64,000 nucleotides of DNA from Nocardia sp. NBC_00508 (lineage in GTDB: Bacteria; Actinomycetota; Actinomycetes; Mycobacteriales; Mycobacteriaceae): NCBI RefSeq assembly GCF_036346875.1, contig NZ_CP107852.1, forward strand, positions 7,316,001 to 7,380,000. The letters run 5' to 3'. The notes under the pieces are model-generated. The model was not told the origin of the DNA, made no database searches, and saw nothing but the letters and a program-made list of their open reading frames with translations. Shown in pieces: positions 25,768-34,779 of the stretch (the first letter of the stretch is position 1; each line of letters begins with the position of its first letter). The translations under genes and the position numbers were made by a program.

Positions 25768-27222
25768 TCATTCGAGGCCGAGGTGGCGGGGTTGGTCGTC
25801 GGTGAGGGTTACCGGTGGGACGTATCGGCTCACCAGCGTGCGATGCCACCAGGCTCTGGTGCGAGCCAGCTCCCGTGGTGTGGTGAAGCGGTACTCGTAC
25901 AGTTGCGCGCGCACGTAACGCGGCGGGGACATGGGGAAGGGGTTGTACCGGAGTAGGCGAAGCGTCGCCCGATCGTTTTCCAGCAGTCGCATCAGGAACG
26001 GGCCCAGCCAGTCCCGCGCATAGTGCGGTGAGAAGGCGGCGAACCACATGAGCCAGTCCAGGCGCAGGTGATACGGCGCCCATTGTCGTGGAAGCCGGCG
26101 CAGGTCACCGGGCTTTCCTTTGAATTCGTACTCTTTCCACGCGGTCTGTTCGGTGATCGTCGGCTCCGCGGTGCCTTCGATCACCACCTCGAAGCGGATC
26201 CGGCCGACGGTGCCGAAGGCGCCATAGGTGTTCACCAGGTGGTAGGGGTTGAAGGACCGGTTCATCAGCTGCTGACTGGAGATCATGTTGCGCATGGGCC
26301 AGTAGCTCAGGAACACCACCAGCACCGTGAACCCGATGACCAGGCCCGCGAACCATAGCGGTGGTCCCGGCAGAGCGGGCGGGGTGGGCACCGGGAGTAC
26401 CGCTGCCGCCGAGGACTGGCTGATCGCGCCAGCGGCGAGGACGATCGTCACCCAGTTCAGCCACGCGAAGTTGCCGGACAGTACCAGCCACAGCTGGGTG
26501 GCGACGATGATGGCCGCGGCGATGCTCGCCACCGGCTGCGGAGCGAACAAGCCGAACGGCACGACGAGTTGAGCGAAATGGTTGGCGGCGACCTCGACCC
26601 GATGCAGCGGCTTGGGCAGGTGATGAAAGAACCAGCTCAGCGGCCCTGGCATCGGCTGCGTCTCATGGTGGTAGTACAAGCAGGTGAGATCACGCCAGCA
26701 CCGATCGCCGCGCAGCTTGATCAGGCCCGCGCCGAACTCGACGCGGAACAGCAGCCAGCGCGCGAGCCACAGCACCAGCACCGGCGGTGCGGTGCGGTCG
26801 TTGCCGAGGAAGATCGCGATGAAGCCGACTTCGAGCAGCAGGGACTCCCAGCCGAACGAATACCATGCCTGACCGACGTTGACGATCGAGAGATAGAGGA
26901 TCCACAGCGTCAGCCACAGCAGCATCGCGGCCCACAACGGCACCCAGTCGGCCACGCCCGCGACCATCGCCACGGACACCGCCGCACCGAACCAGCAGAC
27001 CACAGCGAAGAACCGGTCGGAATAGTGGACATGAAAGATGCTCGGCGCCGCACGGACGGACCGCCGCGCCAACAACCGCGGCACCGGCGTCATGCCGTGC
27101 TCGCCGATCAGCGCCCGGAACTGCCGGGCAGCCGCGACGAAGGCGATCAGATAGATGGCTGCGGCACCGCGCGTCAGTACCTGCCTGCCCAACCAGTATT
27201 CGGGTGCGGTGAACCATTCCAT
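25768..27222 (-). CDS. Lipase maturation factor family membrane protein
   Basis: 484 aa. About the first 330 residues hold several strongly hydrophobic segments, for example LYLSIVNVGQ, ESLLLEVGFIAIFLG and LVIGFTVLVVFLSYWP. The family marks FRVEFGAGLIKLRGD and CWRDLTCLYYHHETQPMPGP, followed by LSWFFHHLP, are clear. The C-terminal part has WKEYEFKGKPGDLRR and a YHLRLDWLMWFAA segment typical of the soluble LMF domain. In animals LMF1 helps lipases fold; bacterial roles are unknown. Start ATG 27222 has GAGGAGG just upstream. The gene stands alone and is convergent with the SDR gene. Confidence 0.9.
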   Translation of the reverse strand: MEWFTAPEYWLGRQVLTRGAAAIYLIAFVAAARQFRALIGEHGMTPVPRLLARRSVRAAPSIFHVHYSDRFFAVVCWFGAAVSVAMVAGVADWVPLWAAMLLWLTLWILYLSIVNVGQAWYSFGWESLLLEVGFIAIFLGNDRTAPPVLVLWLARWLLFRVEFGAGLIKLRGDRCWRDLTCLYYHHETQPMPGPLSWFFHHLPKPLHRVEVAANHFAQLVVPFGLFAPQPVASIAAAIIVATQLWLVLSGNFAWLNWVTIVLAAGAISQSSAAAVLPVPTPPALPGPPLWFAGLVIGFTVLVVFLSYWPMRNMISSQQLMNRSFNPYHLVNTYGAFGTVGRIRFEVVIEGTAEPTITEQTAWKEYEFKGKPGDLRRLPRQWAPYHLRLDWLMWFAAFSPHYARDWLGPFLMRLLENDRATLRLLRYNPFPMSPPRYVRAQLYEYRFTTPRELARTRAWWHRTLVSRYVPPVTLTDDQPRHLGLE

Positions 27223-27527
27223 GCCCGCAACTCCTCCTCGGATCGCGGACGTTCGTAACCCACCTCCGCCCACCTTAACCCGTCAGCCCGCGAACCCGAG
27301 GGCGGATGCCGGAACGTCGCGGCGTCGAGCAGGACACGGGTCGGCCTCAGGGCCGTGGCGTCATCGGGTAGGACTACCCCGCTACATCGGGTACAAACTG
27401 TGCTTTCGTGGGTTGTGCAGCGCCCTATGCGGACCCAGCTGTTGCCACGTGTGCCAGGCCGGAATTCGGCGTCGATTCCGCCCGACCACGTTCGGGAGTG
27501 TCGATGACGCCTGGAAGGATTCAGCGC
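27223..27527. other. Divergent intergenic region
   Basis: 305 bp between the leftward lipase maturation factor gene and the rightward YjbR/MmcQ gene. It must contain both promoters. The two ribosome binding sites are visible at its ends (GAGGAGG on the minus strand near 27231-27239, GGAAGG near 27512-27517). I see no further gene, repeat or hairpin. Confidence 0.5.
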
Positions 27528-27866
27528 ATGAGTGCCACTGGGGACGATGCCCGCGCCTTTGCCCTGTCGCTGCCGGAAACATCCGAACAGTTCACGTGGG
27601 GCATGGCGACTTTCCGGGTCGCAGGCAAGTTGTTCCTCACGCTGCCGGAGGCCGAGACGTCGATGGCCGTCCGCTGCCCCATCGCCGAGCGCGACGAACT
27701 CGTTGTCGCCGAACCGGACAAGTTCTGGATCGCCGCGCACGAAGCCAACAACGCCTGGGTGCGGGTGCGTCTCGTCGCGCTGGAGGACGGGGAGGAACTG
27801 GAAACCATCGTTCTCGACTCCTGGCGGCAAGCCGCACCCCGGCATCTGGTCGACGACGCTCGGTGA
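27528..27866 (+). CDS. MmcQ/YjbR family protein
   Basis: 112 aa. The pattern LSLPETSEQFTWGMATFRV, GKLFLTLPEAE, IAERDELVVAEPDKFW, then NNAWVRVRL is that of the YjbR/MmcQ fold, a small double-stranded-DNA-binding-like protein of unknown role. Start ATG 27528 has GGAAGG nine bases upstream; the upstream in-frame codons lack coding character. The stop is followed after 9 bp by the operator-like palindromes of the next TetR gene. Confidence 0.88.
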   Translation: MSATGDDARAFALSLPETSEQFTWGMATFRVAGKLFLTLPEAETSMAVRCPIAERDELVVAEPDKFWIAAHEANNAWVRVRLVALEDGEELETIVLDSWRQAAPRHLVDDAR

Positions 27867-27875
27867 CACAGAAGT

Positions 27876-27917
27876 GCACCAATGGTGCGCACCAGAGGCA
27901 TGTACCATTGGTACATG
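27876..27917. promoter_or_regulatory. Two adjacent palindromes, operator candidates for the following TetR regulator
   Basis: GCACCAATGGTGC (27876-27888) and CATGTACCATTGGTACATG (27899-27917) are both perfect palindromes around a single central base and share the core ACCA-x-TGGT. Their centres are 26 bp apart. The second covers the start codon of the TetR gene at 27915, so binding would block its expression directly. This is a strong autoregulation pattern. Confidence 0.7.
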
Positions 27918-28484
27918 CCCCTTCCTCGCTTCTACCGGCTCCCACCCGAACGACAACGCGCCATAATCGACGCCGCGAAGACCGAGTTCGCACACCATGG
28001 CCCTGAGGCCGCCTCATACAACGCGATCATCGCCAACGCGGCTATCTCCAAGACCTCCGCCTACCAGTACTTCGACGGTAAGGACGACGTCCTCGGGCTG
28101 GTGCTCTCCGACGTCTCCGATCGGCTGCGGCGACAACTGGGCACCTGGATCCCAGCGCATACGCCGGACGCGTTCTGGGCGCGCCTCCGCGAGGACTCGG
28201 CCGGACTCGTCCGCTTCCTCGAGGACAACCCCCTCGATCGGGCCCTCGCCGATGCCGCCATCACCCGGAATGCCACCGCAGACGAGCGATCCTGGCTGGC
28301 CGCCGTGATCGAGAACGGCGTCGACCTCGGCGTCATCCGCACGGACGTGGACCGTGAGCTCCTGACTTCGGCATCCGCCGCTGTGCTCCGCGTCGGCGAT
28401 CACTGGGCGCTCGCGGGTGGCGGCGATACCGATCAGATCTTCAGCCTGCTAGCCGGATTGTGGGGGCCTCCCCATGCGCGGTGA
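27915..28484 (+). CDS. TetR-family transcriptional regulator
   Basis: 189 aa. The helix-turn-helix spans residues about 9-58 (RQRAIIDAAKTEFAHHG, ASYNAIIANAAISKTSAYQYF). The start ATG at 27915 lies inside a perfect palindrome and has no Shine-Dalgarno sequence, so the message may be leaderless. An earlier in-frame start (27882) lies inside the neighbouring palindrome and would add ten residues before the family's usual beginning. The 3' end overlaps the next gene by 11 bp, so the membrane protein that follows is the likely partner or target. Confidence 0.92.
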   Translation: MPLPRFYRLPPERQRAIIDAAKTEFAHHGPEAASYNAIIANAAISKTSAYQYFDGKDDVLGLVLSDVSDRLRRQLGTWIPAHTPDAFWARLREDSAGLVRFLEDNPLDRALADAAITRNATADERSWLAAVIENGVDLGVIRTDVDRELLTSASAAVLRVGDHWALAGGGDTDQIFSLLAGLWGPPHAR

Positions 28485-29088
28485 TCTGCAAGCGGATTGG
28501 GCGATTCCGGCGACATCTGCCGGGTGGGCCGGACGCCTGGAACGGTTCATGGGCCCTGGGAAGAGCCGGGCAGAGGCGGCCGTGGAATACGTCGGCGGCG
28601 CGATCTGTCTTCTGCTTCTCGTAAGCTACTGCTGGCCAAAGTTTTCCGATCGCAGCGTCGCGGAGATCGCGGTGTCGATCGTTATTGCCTGCGACGTCGT
28701 CGGAGGCGTATTGACCAACGCGACGAACTCGGCGAAACGCTGGTACCACCGCACCCGCTCATCGGGGGGCCGGTTGGGTTTCGTCGCGGTCCACACCCTG
28801 CATCTCGCCGTTGTCGGCTTCCTGCTGCTCGATGATCCGGTGTGGTTCGTCGCCAACACCCTGCTGCTGCTCGGGTCCGCGCTTCTGATCGAATCCGTTC
28901 CGGCCGGATTGCGCCGTCCAGTTGCCATGGCGGCCTATATGGCCGTGCTCCTGGTCAATCTGATCGCATTCCCGGTACCGGCGCTACTGGCATGGTTCGT
29001 CCCGCTGTTCTATCTCAAACTGCTGGTCTGCCATCTTATTCCGGAGGTCCCCATTGCAACGCGAGGTCGTCCTCGCCCGAGCATGTGA
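28474..29088 (+). CDS. Hypothetical integral membrane protein
   Basis: 204 aa, function not recognised. Hydrophobic stretches at about residues 40-55 (GGAICLLLLVSYCW), 62-78, 104-140 and 150-190 suggest four to six membrane segments. Charged loops such as RWYHRTRSSGGR lie between them. ATG 28474 lies within the last codons of the TetR gene, so the two are translationally coupled, and the protein is probably controlled by that regulator, possibly as an efflux or permeability component. This is inference from position only. Confidence 0.75.
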   Translation: MRGDLQADWAIPATSAGWAGRLERFMGPGKSRAEAAVEYVGGAICLLLLVSYCWPKFSDRSVAEIAVSIVIACDVVGGVLTNATNSAKRWYHRTRSSGGRLGFVAVHTLHLAVVGFLLLDDPVWFVANTLLLLGSALLIESVPAGLRRPVAMAAYMAVLLVNLIAFPVPALLAWFVPLFYLKLLVCHLIPEVPIATRGRPRPSM

Positions 29089-29162
29089 ATCGGAACCGGG
29101 GATGTCCTGGGTCGGGTCGCACCAGCTGAACCCATCGCGCCGGATCCGGGTCATCGCCGTCG

Positions 29163-30371
29163 TCAGCGCGCGCGGCGTCGGCGAGGGCGGGGAGCGAGCT
29201 TCAGGCCGAACAGGAAATCGGTGTTGCGAACCGGGGTCGGTTGTTCGGACATGCGGAGCAGCCCGGCTTGTCGTATCCAGCTGTGGTGCCAGTGGTACAG
29301 GTCCGGGAGGGTCACCTCGCATGCCGCGGCGAGTCTGCGCAGACGGAAGCCCGCTCCACCGACTGCACCGGCGAAGAGTTTGCTGTTGGGTGTGTCGTGC
29401 GCTTCCCGGTAGACGCGGGCCTCGTAGAGCAGCGGGCGCGCCAACGGCGGTATCGCCCATACATATAGGTCGGGAGCGTGTGCGTAACCGATCGGGCCGT
29501 TGAAGATCAGCGCGTCGGCGGTGAGGGCGACGCAGGGAATCGCATTGAGTTCCATTGCGGTAGCGCCGGTGAACAGTGCGGTGGCCAGCGCGGCCGCTTC
29601 CACCGGGTTGGCGGTCCTGGCACGGATACGGGTGATGGTCTCGTGATCGATCGGGGTCGTGGTCAGCCCCGGTCCGACCGAGTACGCGAGATCCGGTGGC
29701 AGATCGAGGCGCAGTCCATGGAGCAGGAATGCGGCTTGAGCGCCGCGGAGGCGGGTGATGGTGTGTCCGCGGCTGGGACTATCGGCGACGAGACCACCGA
29801 GGAACCGGTACAGGCTCAGGATGTCGTTCCACTCGGCGACCAATCCGCCGCCGGAACCCTGACGGAGGCGATCCGGCACGGCGAGGCGAGGCTGTAGGAC
29901 CGTCAGCATGTGCGCCGCGAGACCGGCGCCGAGGGGGTCGAGCCACCTGCGTTGGTCGTGCCGATTGAGGTCGTGATCGCATGGCTGCCCGTTGTGTTCG
30001 GCCAGCCAGCGGCAGGTCGCGCGGATTCCGTTGGTGTAGACGGCGTCGATGCGCGCGAACTCGGCGGGCGGCAGGCTCCGGTAGGCGTCCGCCAGAAACG
30101 TCGTGACGTCTCCATCGGAGACCTGCGGCAACAGCCCGTCTCCGGCCGCCTCGGGGAACGTGACCATCCGTGATGGCCGCGACCTGAGCTGGCGATAACC
30201 AACCTGCCGGGTCGGGCCATCCGGAACCTGCCGATACCCGAGTTGCCGGGTAGGGGCATCGGGAACTTGTCGATATCCGAGCTGCCGGGTAGGGCCATCG
30301 GCAACGGCGTCACGCTCGGCCGATTTTTCCAGCTCGGACGGACGTAGCGTGGGCACGCTTGCGTCGGCCAC
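29163..30371 (-). CDS. Hypothetical protein with N-terminal 13-residue tandem repeats
   Basis: 402 aa, family not recognised. GTG 30371 has AGGAGG about eight bases upstream. Residues 25-62 hold three copies of a 13-residue unit (PTRQLGYRQVPD core), a flexible, basic and Tyr/Gln-rich stretch. The remainder is mostly helical and contains HGLRLDLPPDLAYSVGPGL, AALATALFTGATAMELNAIP and a terminal FLFGLKLAPRPRRRRAR tail. The ALFTGATAMEL stretch recalls a segment of tyrosine recombinases, but no catalytic Arg-His-Tyr set can be traced, so I do not call it one. It stands alone, convergent with the membrane protein gene. Confidence 0.7.
   Translation of the reverse strand: MADASVPTLRPSELEKSAERDAVADGPTRQLGYRQVPDAPTRQLGYRQVPDGPTRQVGYRQLRSRPSRMVTFPEAAGDGLLPQVSDGDVTTFLADAYRSLPPAEFARIDAVYTNGIRATCRWLAEHNGQPCDHDLNRHDQRRWLDPLGAGLAAHMLTVLQPRLAVPDRLRQGSGGGLVAEWNDILSLYRFLGGLVADSPSRGHTITRLRGAQAAFLLHGLRLDLPPDLAYSVGPGLTTTPIDHETITRIRARTANPVEAAALATALFTGATAMELNAIPCVALTADALIFNGPIGYAHAPDLYVWAIPPLARPLLYEARVYREAHDTPNSKLFAGAVGGAGFRLRRLAAACEVTLPDLYHWHHSWIRQAGLLRMSEQPTPVRNTDFLFGLKLAPRPRRRRAR
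30186..30299 (-). repeat. Three in-frame 39-bp tandem repeats inside the hypothetical gene
   Basis: Three units of about 39 bp encode residues 25-37, 38-50 and 51-62 of the protein. The copies differ by a few bases, so they are not a fresh expansion, but the encoded PTRQxGYRQ core is kept in all three. Copy number may vary among strains. Confidence 0.8.
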
Positions 30372-30603
30372 AGCTACAACCTCCTGGATCCATGGACCCG
30401 CACCGGCAAGCGGGTTCGACGTCAGTTGCAGAGCATTCGATCACGTACCCGGCGGTAGATGCGAAAAGTTCACCGAGATTTGATGTTGCCTATCTCACTG
30501 ATAGTCCAAGTTTCAACGGAGCCCGGTGGAGCGCCGCGCATTCGACGCAATCGTGGCGCTGCTGGTAGCGGCACCAAAATACACTGACCGACATCGACTT
30601 TCA

Positions 30604-31596
30604 CTAAAATTCCGCCCGCGACGACGCCGAATGCTGCCGAGTTGAGGGCTTGTTCAGCCCCCTGGAACGCGACATCCGCACACGCTCCTTCGACACTGTT
30701 CGAGACTGCGTTTCGCCGGGACCGCGCGCCGCGCCGGCGCACGCCACGACCACCAGGCCGATACCCAGCCACTGGACGACCTGCAATTCCTCGCCCAGCA
30801 GTAGCAGTCCGACGCCCGCGGCCACCGCTGGTTCGAGGCTCATCATCACGCCGAACACCGCTGGTGTGATCCTGCGCAGAGCCTCCAACTCGATCGCGTG
30901 CGGCACGAGTGAGGACAGTACGGCCAGCGTCGCCGCCCCGACCAGGAACACCGGACTCAGCACTATCGCAGCACCACTCGCGATCACTGGCGGCAACGCG
31001 AGCAGCGCGCCGAATCCCATGGCCAAGGCCAGTCCGTCGTGCCCGGAGGTATGCCTGCCGACCACGGCGCTGCACGCAATGTAAGCAGCCCAGCCCACAC
31101 CGGCGGCCATAGCGAACAGTACGCCGGTCCATGACAGCGGTCCTTCGCTATCGACCAGCAGCAAAACCCCCGCGCCCGCGAACGCCACCCATAGCGCGTC
31201 GCGCCAGCGGCGCGAGCCGATCAGCGCGATGGTGAGTGGGCCGAGGAAATCGATGGTCACCGCCATACCCAGCGGAATGCGGTCCAGCGCCGCGTAGAAG
31301 CACACATTCATGGCGGCGATCGCTACCCCGAGCCCGGCGATCGGGAACAGCGCTGTGCGCTCCACTCGCAGCGCAGGCCGCCACAGCAGCATGGCGAACG
31401 CGCCGGCCAGCACGATCCGGGCGCACGCGACCGTCGTGGGCGAGGCGATCGAGAACAGATGTTTGGCGACGACCGCTCCGAGCTGGATGCTGACCATCGC
31501 GACGATCACGAGTAGCGAAGTGGGCACGCCGCCGCGTTGCGGGGCGAAGCGCGGCGCGCTGCGTGCGGGGATGTCCTGGACAGGACTGATGACCAC
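30604..31596 (-). CDS. EamA/DMT-family transporter (RhtA-like exporter)
   Basis: 330 aa with about ten membrane segments in two EamA repeats, ending LGEELQVVQWLGIGLVVVACAGA, typical of the RhtA branch that exports amino acids such as threonine and homoserine. GTG 31596 is preferred: it has GGAG about seven bases upstream and begins shortly before the first hydrophobic segment. Starting at 31683 would add 29 polar residues. The C-terminal tail after the last membrane segment is Ser/Arg rich and unremarkable. Substrate unknown. Confidence 0.88.
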   Translation of the reverse strand: MVISPVQDIPARSAPRFAPQRGGVPTSLLVIVAMVSIQLGAVVAKHLFSIASPTTVACARIVLAGAFAMLLWRPALRVERTALFPIAGLGVAIAAMNVCFYAALDRIPLGMAVTIDFLGPLTIALIGSRRWRDALWVAFAGAGVLLLVDSEGPLSWTGVLFAMAAGVGWAAYIACSAVVGRHTSGHDGLALAMGFGALLALPPVIASGAAIVLSPVFLVGAATLAVLSSLVPHAIELEALRRITPAVFGVMMSLEPAVAAGVGLLLLGEELQVVQWLGIGLVVVACAGAARGPGETQSRTVSKERVRMSRSRGLNKPSTRQHSASSRAEF

Positions 31597-32172
31597 GTGT
31601 TGCTCCGTTTCGGGGACGCGCCTACGCCCGTGTGCGTAAGCGGCGTGGGTTGTGTGCACGAGCCGCATTCGGACGCGTCGCAACTCGCCGACCGTTCAGG
31701 TGGATCGGCGAGGCGCGCGAATCGTTCTGCGTAGGAGTGGTTCCGGTGCTATCTCAGTGCGCCGCCAGGAGCACGTGCTCGACCCGCGACTGTGCTGGGT
31801 TATAGCGACGCGTCGGCTCCGGATTTGCGGCGTGTGCCGACCGGTCAGGCGAGTGGACCCAATTCAGCCCGCTCCACTCCAAAGTGGACGGTATCGGGGC
31901 GTCGTGCGCTGCGCGCAGCCGTGTTTCACAGCTCAAGACCATAGGTTTGCTAAGCAACGATTTGTCAGCCGGTTGGTTGCCAGAACTCGGGGGAAATGTT
32001 GCGAAATGTGTCTGGCGCTGTGCCGTGGCGCACAAGATACGGATGTGATCGATCAATGCTCAGGATGTATTCGGCACCCGTCCTGTGGCGCAATGCGTCT
32101 CGGCCTCGAGGCCGCTGAAGATTTCGGCCCCGGCTCGGCTGATCCGGAGTGTCGCCCGTCGGATACGGACGG
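31597..32172. other. Long intergenic region, no supported gene
   Basis: 576 bp between the EamA gene start and the end of the ArsR-type gene. Open frames exist on both strands (for instance 31754-32056 minus) but lack the GC-rich third positions of the neighbouring genes, a ribosome binding site, or any recognisable family. I see no clear hairpin with a T-run. Confidence 0.4.
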
Positions 32173-32535
32173 TCACCCCGTGCTTTCGGGACGGTCGGAC
32201 AATCCGAGGCGCAGGTGTTCGCTGTGGTAGATCGCCTCGTCCAAGAGCTGGGCGACGTGGTTGTCGTAGAGGCTGTAGACGATGCTGCGGCCGGTGCGGG
32301 CTCCGGTGACCAACCCTAGGTGGCGCAGCAGCCGAAGCTGATGGGACACAGCGGACTGCTCCATTCCGATCGCGTCGGCGAGTGCGCTCACCGATTGCGG
32401 GCCTTGGCGCAGCTCGGTGAGGATCATCAGCCTGCTCGGGGTGGCCAGCGCCTGCAGCGTGGTCGCCACATGATTGGCGGAATCGGGATCAAGGCGCGCG
32501 GCAGGCCGGTCTCTGCCTCCTATGCCGTGTCCCAT
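32173..32535 (-). CDS. nmtR: ArsR/SmtB-family nickel/cobalt sensor, NmtR-like
   Basis: 120 aa, the length of Mycobacterium tuberculosis NmtR, and close to it along its whole length by memory: MGHG at the N-terminus, LQALATPSRLMILTELR, AIGMEQSAVSHQLRLLRHLGLV, SIVYSLYDNHVAQLLDEAIYHSEHLRLGLSD. NmtR uses the N-terminal MGH residues and Asp/His residues of the last helices to bind Ni(II) or Co(II), and all are present. That fixes the start at ATG 32535 rather than 14 codons upstream. It is divergent from the P1B-ATPase, and the NmtR-type operator lies between them. Metal binding would release repression of the ATPase. Confidence 0.93.
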   Translation of the reverse strand: MGHGIGGRDRPAARLDPDSANHVATTLQALATPSRLMILTELRQGPQSVSALADAIGMEQSAVSHQLRLLRHLGLVTGARTGRSIVYSLYDNHVAQLLDEAIYHSEHLRLGLSDRPESTG

Positions 32536-32561
32536 AACCGAAGAGCATACTCCAGGAATAA

Positions 32562-32577
32562 ATGAAGACCTGTTCAT
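32562..32577. promoter_or_regulatory. NmtR-type operator between the metal sensor and the ATPase
   Basis: ATGAAGACCTGTTCAT has inverted ATGAA/TTCAT arms at 32562-32566 and 32573-32577, the pattern bound by NmtR and other ArsR-type metal sensors. It sits in the 94-bp divergent promoter region, 27 bp from the sensor start and 52 bp from the ATPase start, so it can serve both genes. Confidence 0.7.
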
Positions 32578-32629
32578 ATTTTCTGATATGGTTGGGCCGT
32601 CTGTTCATTCGCTGTCTTGGAGGTGAGCC

Positions 32630-34618
32630 GTGGCCGCGCCGACCCTCGCGCCGACTCGTCCGAATCCGATACCCGGTCTGGTGCCGGTGCGCCGGACCCG
32701 GTTGTTCGCTCTGCCGGAGGTTCGATGGGCAGCCTTGGCCGCGGTGTTGTTCCTGGCTGGTCTGGCGGTGCAGCTGATCGGTGGGCCGCAGTGGCCGTGG
32801 TGGGCGTTGTATCTGGCCTGCTATGCAGCTGGCGGGTGGGAGCCAGGACTGGCGGGGTTGCGGGCGTTGCGGGAGAAGACGCTCGACGTCGACCTGCTCA
32901 TGGTCGCCGCGGCGATCGGTGCGGCGGCAATCGGTCAGATCACCGACGGCGCCTTGCTGATCGTCATCTTCGCCACCTCCGGCGCCCTGGAAGCCTTGGC
33001 CACCGCCCGGACCGAGGATTCGGTGCGCGGGCTGCTCGATCTCACGCCCGACACTGCGAACCGGGTGATCGGCGACAATGCGGAAGAGACGGTGAACGCC
33101 GCCGAACTCCGAGTCGGGGATGTCGTCGTGGTGCGGCCCGGTGAGCGGATCGCCGCGGACGCGACCGTGATCTCCGGCGGCAGCGAAGTCGATCAGGCCA
33201 CCATCACCGGTGAACCACTACCGGTGGACAGAACCGTCGGTAACGAGGTATTCGCCGGGACTCTCAACGGCACTGGCGCCCTGCGTATTCGGGTCGAGCG
33301 CCGCGCGGAGGACTCGATGGTCGCGCGGATCGCGGCATCGGTCGAGCAGGCCGCGCAGACCAAGGCCCGCACACAGCTGTTCATCGAGAAGGTCGAACAG
33401 CGCTACTCGATCGGCATGGTGGTGGTCACCTCGGCGGTGTTCGCCATCCCACTGCTGCTCGGGGACACCGTGCAGCGCGCTCTGTTGCGGGCGATGACTT
33501 TCATGATCGTCGCTTCCCCCTGCGCGCTCGTGCTGGCGACGATGCCGCCGTTGCTGGCGGCAATCGCCAACGCGGGTCGCCACGGCGTGTTGGTCAAATC
33601 CGCGGTGGTGATGGAAAAGCTCGGCGCCACCGAGCGGATCGCGTTCGACAAGACCGGCACCCTCACCCGCGGCGCGGCCGAACTCATCGAAATCCATTGT
33701 CTGGACTCGCGATTCAGCGATGCCGAGGTGCTGCGACTCGCCGCGGCGGCCGAGCGGCCCAGCGAGCATCCGCTGGCTGCGGCCATCGTGCGCGCGGCGC
33801 GCGTCCGGGACCTCGGACTGCCCGAGATAGCCCGATTCACCGCACATCCCGGTCGCGGCGTGACCGCCCGCGTCGGCGACCGGCTGATCAGCGTCGGCTC
33901 CCCCGCCACCATGGGACCGGAAACCGACAGCACTCCCGAAACCGAGGCAGTGCGCGCCACCGTCGACTCATTGCAGACCAGCGGCTACACCGCTGTCATC
34001 GTGACCTGCGAGCAATTCCCGATCGGCGTGCTGGCCATCACCGACCAGCTTCGACCGGAAGCGACGACGGCCGTGCGCGGCGCCACCGAACTGACCGGCA
34101 CCGCGCCGGTACTGCTGACCGGCGACAACCGCGCTACCGCCGGCCGGATTGCCGCGCAGGTCGGCATCACCGATGTCCGGGCCGAACTGCTGCCCGACGA
34201 CAAAGTGACCGCGGTGCGGCGACTGCAGGCCGACGGACAAAAGGTGACCGTGGTCGGTGACGGCATCAACGATGCACCGGCCCTCGCCGCCGCCGAGGTA
34301 GGCATAGCGATGGGCGGCGCGGGTGCCGACCTGACTTTGCAGACCGCCGACGCCGTCGTCGTTCGCGACGACCTCACCACGATTCCCACGGTGATCGCGC
34401 TGGCACGACAGGCGCGTCGAGTTGTCGTGGCCAACTTGGCCATAGCCGCCACCTTCATCGGCGTGCTCACCGTCTGGGACCTCGTCGGGACCCTGCCCCT
34501 GCCGCTGGGCGTCGCCGGACACGAGGGATCCACGGTCATTGTGGGGCTCAACGGGCTACGACTGCTACGCGGGGCAGCCTGGGAACGCGCCGCCGGAAAC
34601 CGCCATCGATCCGAGTAG
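32630..34618 (+). CDS. ctpJ: P1B-4-type metal-transporting ATPase, CtpJ/CtpD-like
   Basis: 662 aa. Phosphorylated Asp D340 in DKTGTLT, actuator TGE in ITGEPLPVD, hinge VVGDGINDAPAL, membrane metal site SPC (S296-P297-C298), and the last-helix HEGST motif near the C-terminus. SPC with HEGxT defines the P1B-4 group, which exports Co(II) and related ions. There is no N-terminal metal-binding domain. The GTG start at 32630 follows GGAGGTGAG closely. Divergence from the NmtR-type sensor and the shared operator support induction by Ni or Co. The closely related CtpD is an alternative name; the NmtR neighbour favours CtpJ. Confidence 0.9.
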   Translation: MAAPTLAPTRPNPIPGLVPVRRTRLFALPEVRWAALAAVLFLAGLAVQLIGGPQWPWWALYLACYAAGGWEPGLAGLRALREKTLDVDLLMVAAAIGAAAIGQITDGALLIVIFATSGALEALATARTEDSVRGLLDLTPDTANRVIGDNAEETVNAAELRVGDVVVVRPGERIAADATVISGGSEVDQATITGEPLPVDRTVGNEVFAGTLNGTGALRIRVERRAEDSMVARIAASVEQAAQTKARTQLFIEKVEQRYSIGMVVVTSAVFAIPLLLGDTVQRALLRAMTFMIVASPCALVLATMPPLLAAIANAGRHGVLVKSAVVMEKLGATERIAFDKTGTLTRGAAELIEIHCLDSRFSDAEVLRLAAAAERPSEHPLAAAIVRAARVRDLGLPEIARFTAHPGRGVTARVGDRLISVGSPATMGPETDSTPETEAVRATVDSLQTSGYTAVIVTCEQFPIGVLAITDQLRPEATTAVRGATELTGTAPVLLTGDNRATAGRIAAQVGITDVRAELLPDDKVTAVRRLQADGQKVTVVGDGINDAPALAAAEVGIAMGGAGADLTLQTADAVVVRDDLTTIPTVIALARQARRVVVANLAIAATFIGVLTVWDLVGTLPLPLGVAGHEGSTVIVGLNGLRLLRGAAWERAAGNRHRSE

Positions 34619-34779
34619 TCGGGCTACTCGTGCTGTTCCTGCTCACATGGCCGAGAATCACTGTGCCCCAGGGAAAACAACTCAGGATGATCTCTCCGGG
34701 CGGGCGCATTCGCCGCAGTGACGCATACAGCGGCAAGCGACAATTACACCCTGCGGTCACAGGAACGCACAGGCTTTGC

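Noticed and set aside
31754..32056. 100-codon minus-strand frame in the gap before the metal sensor
   Set aside because: No ribosome binding site, no recognisable family, and codon use unlike the neighbours.
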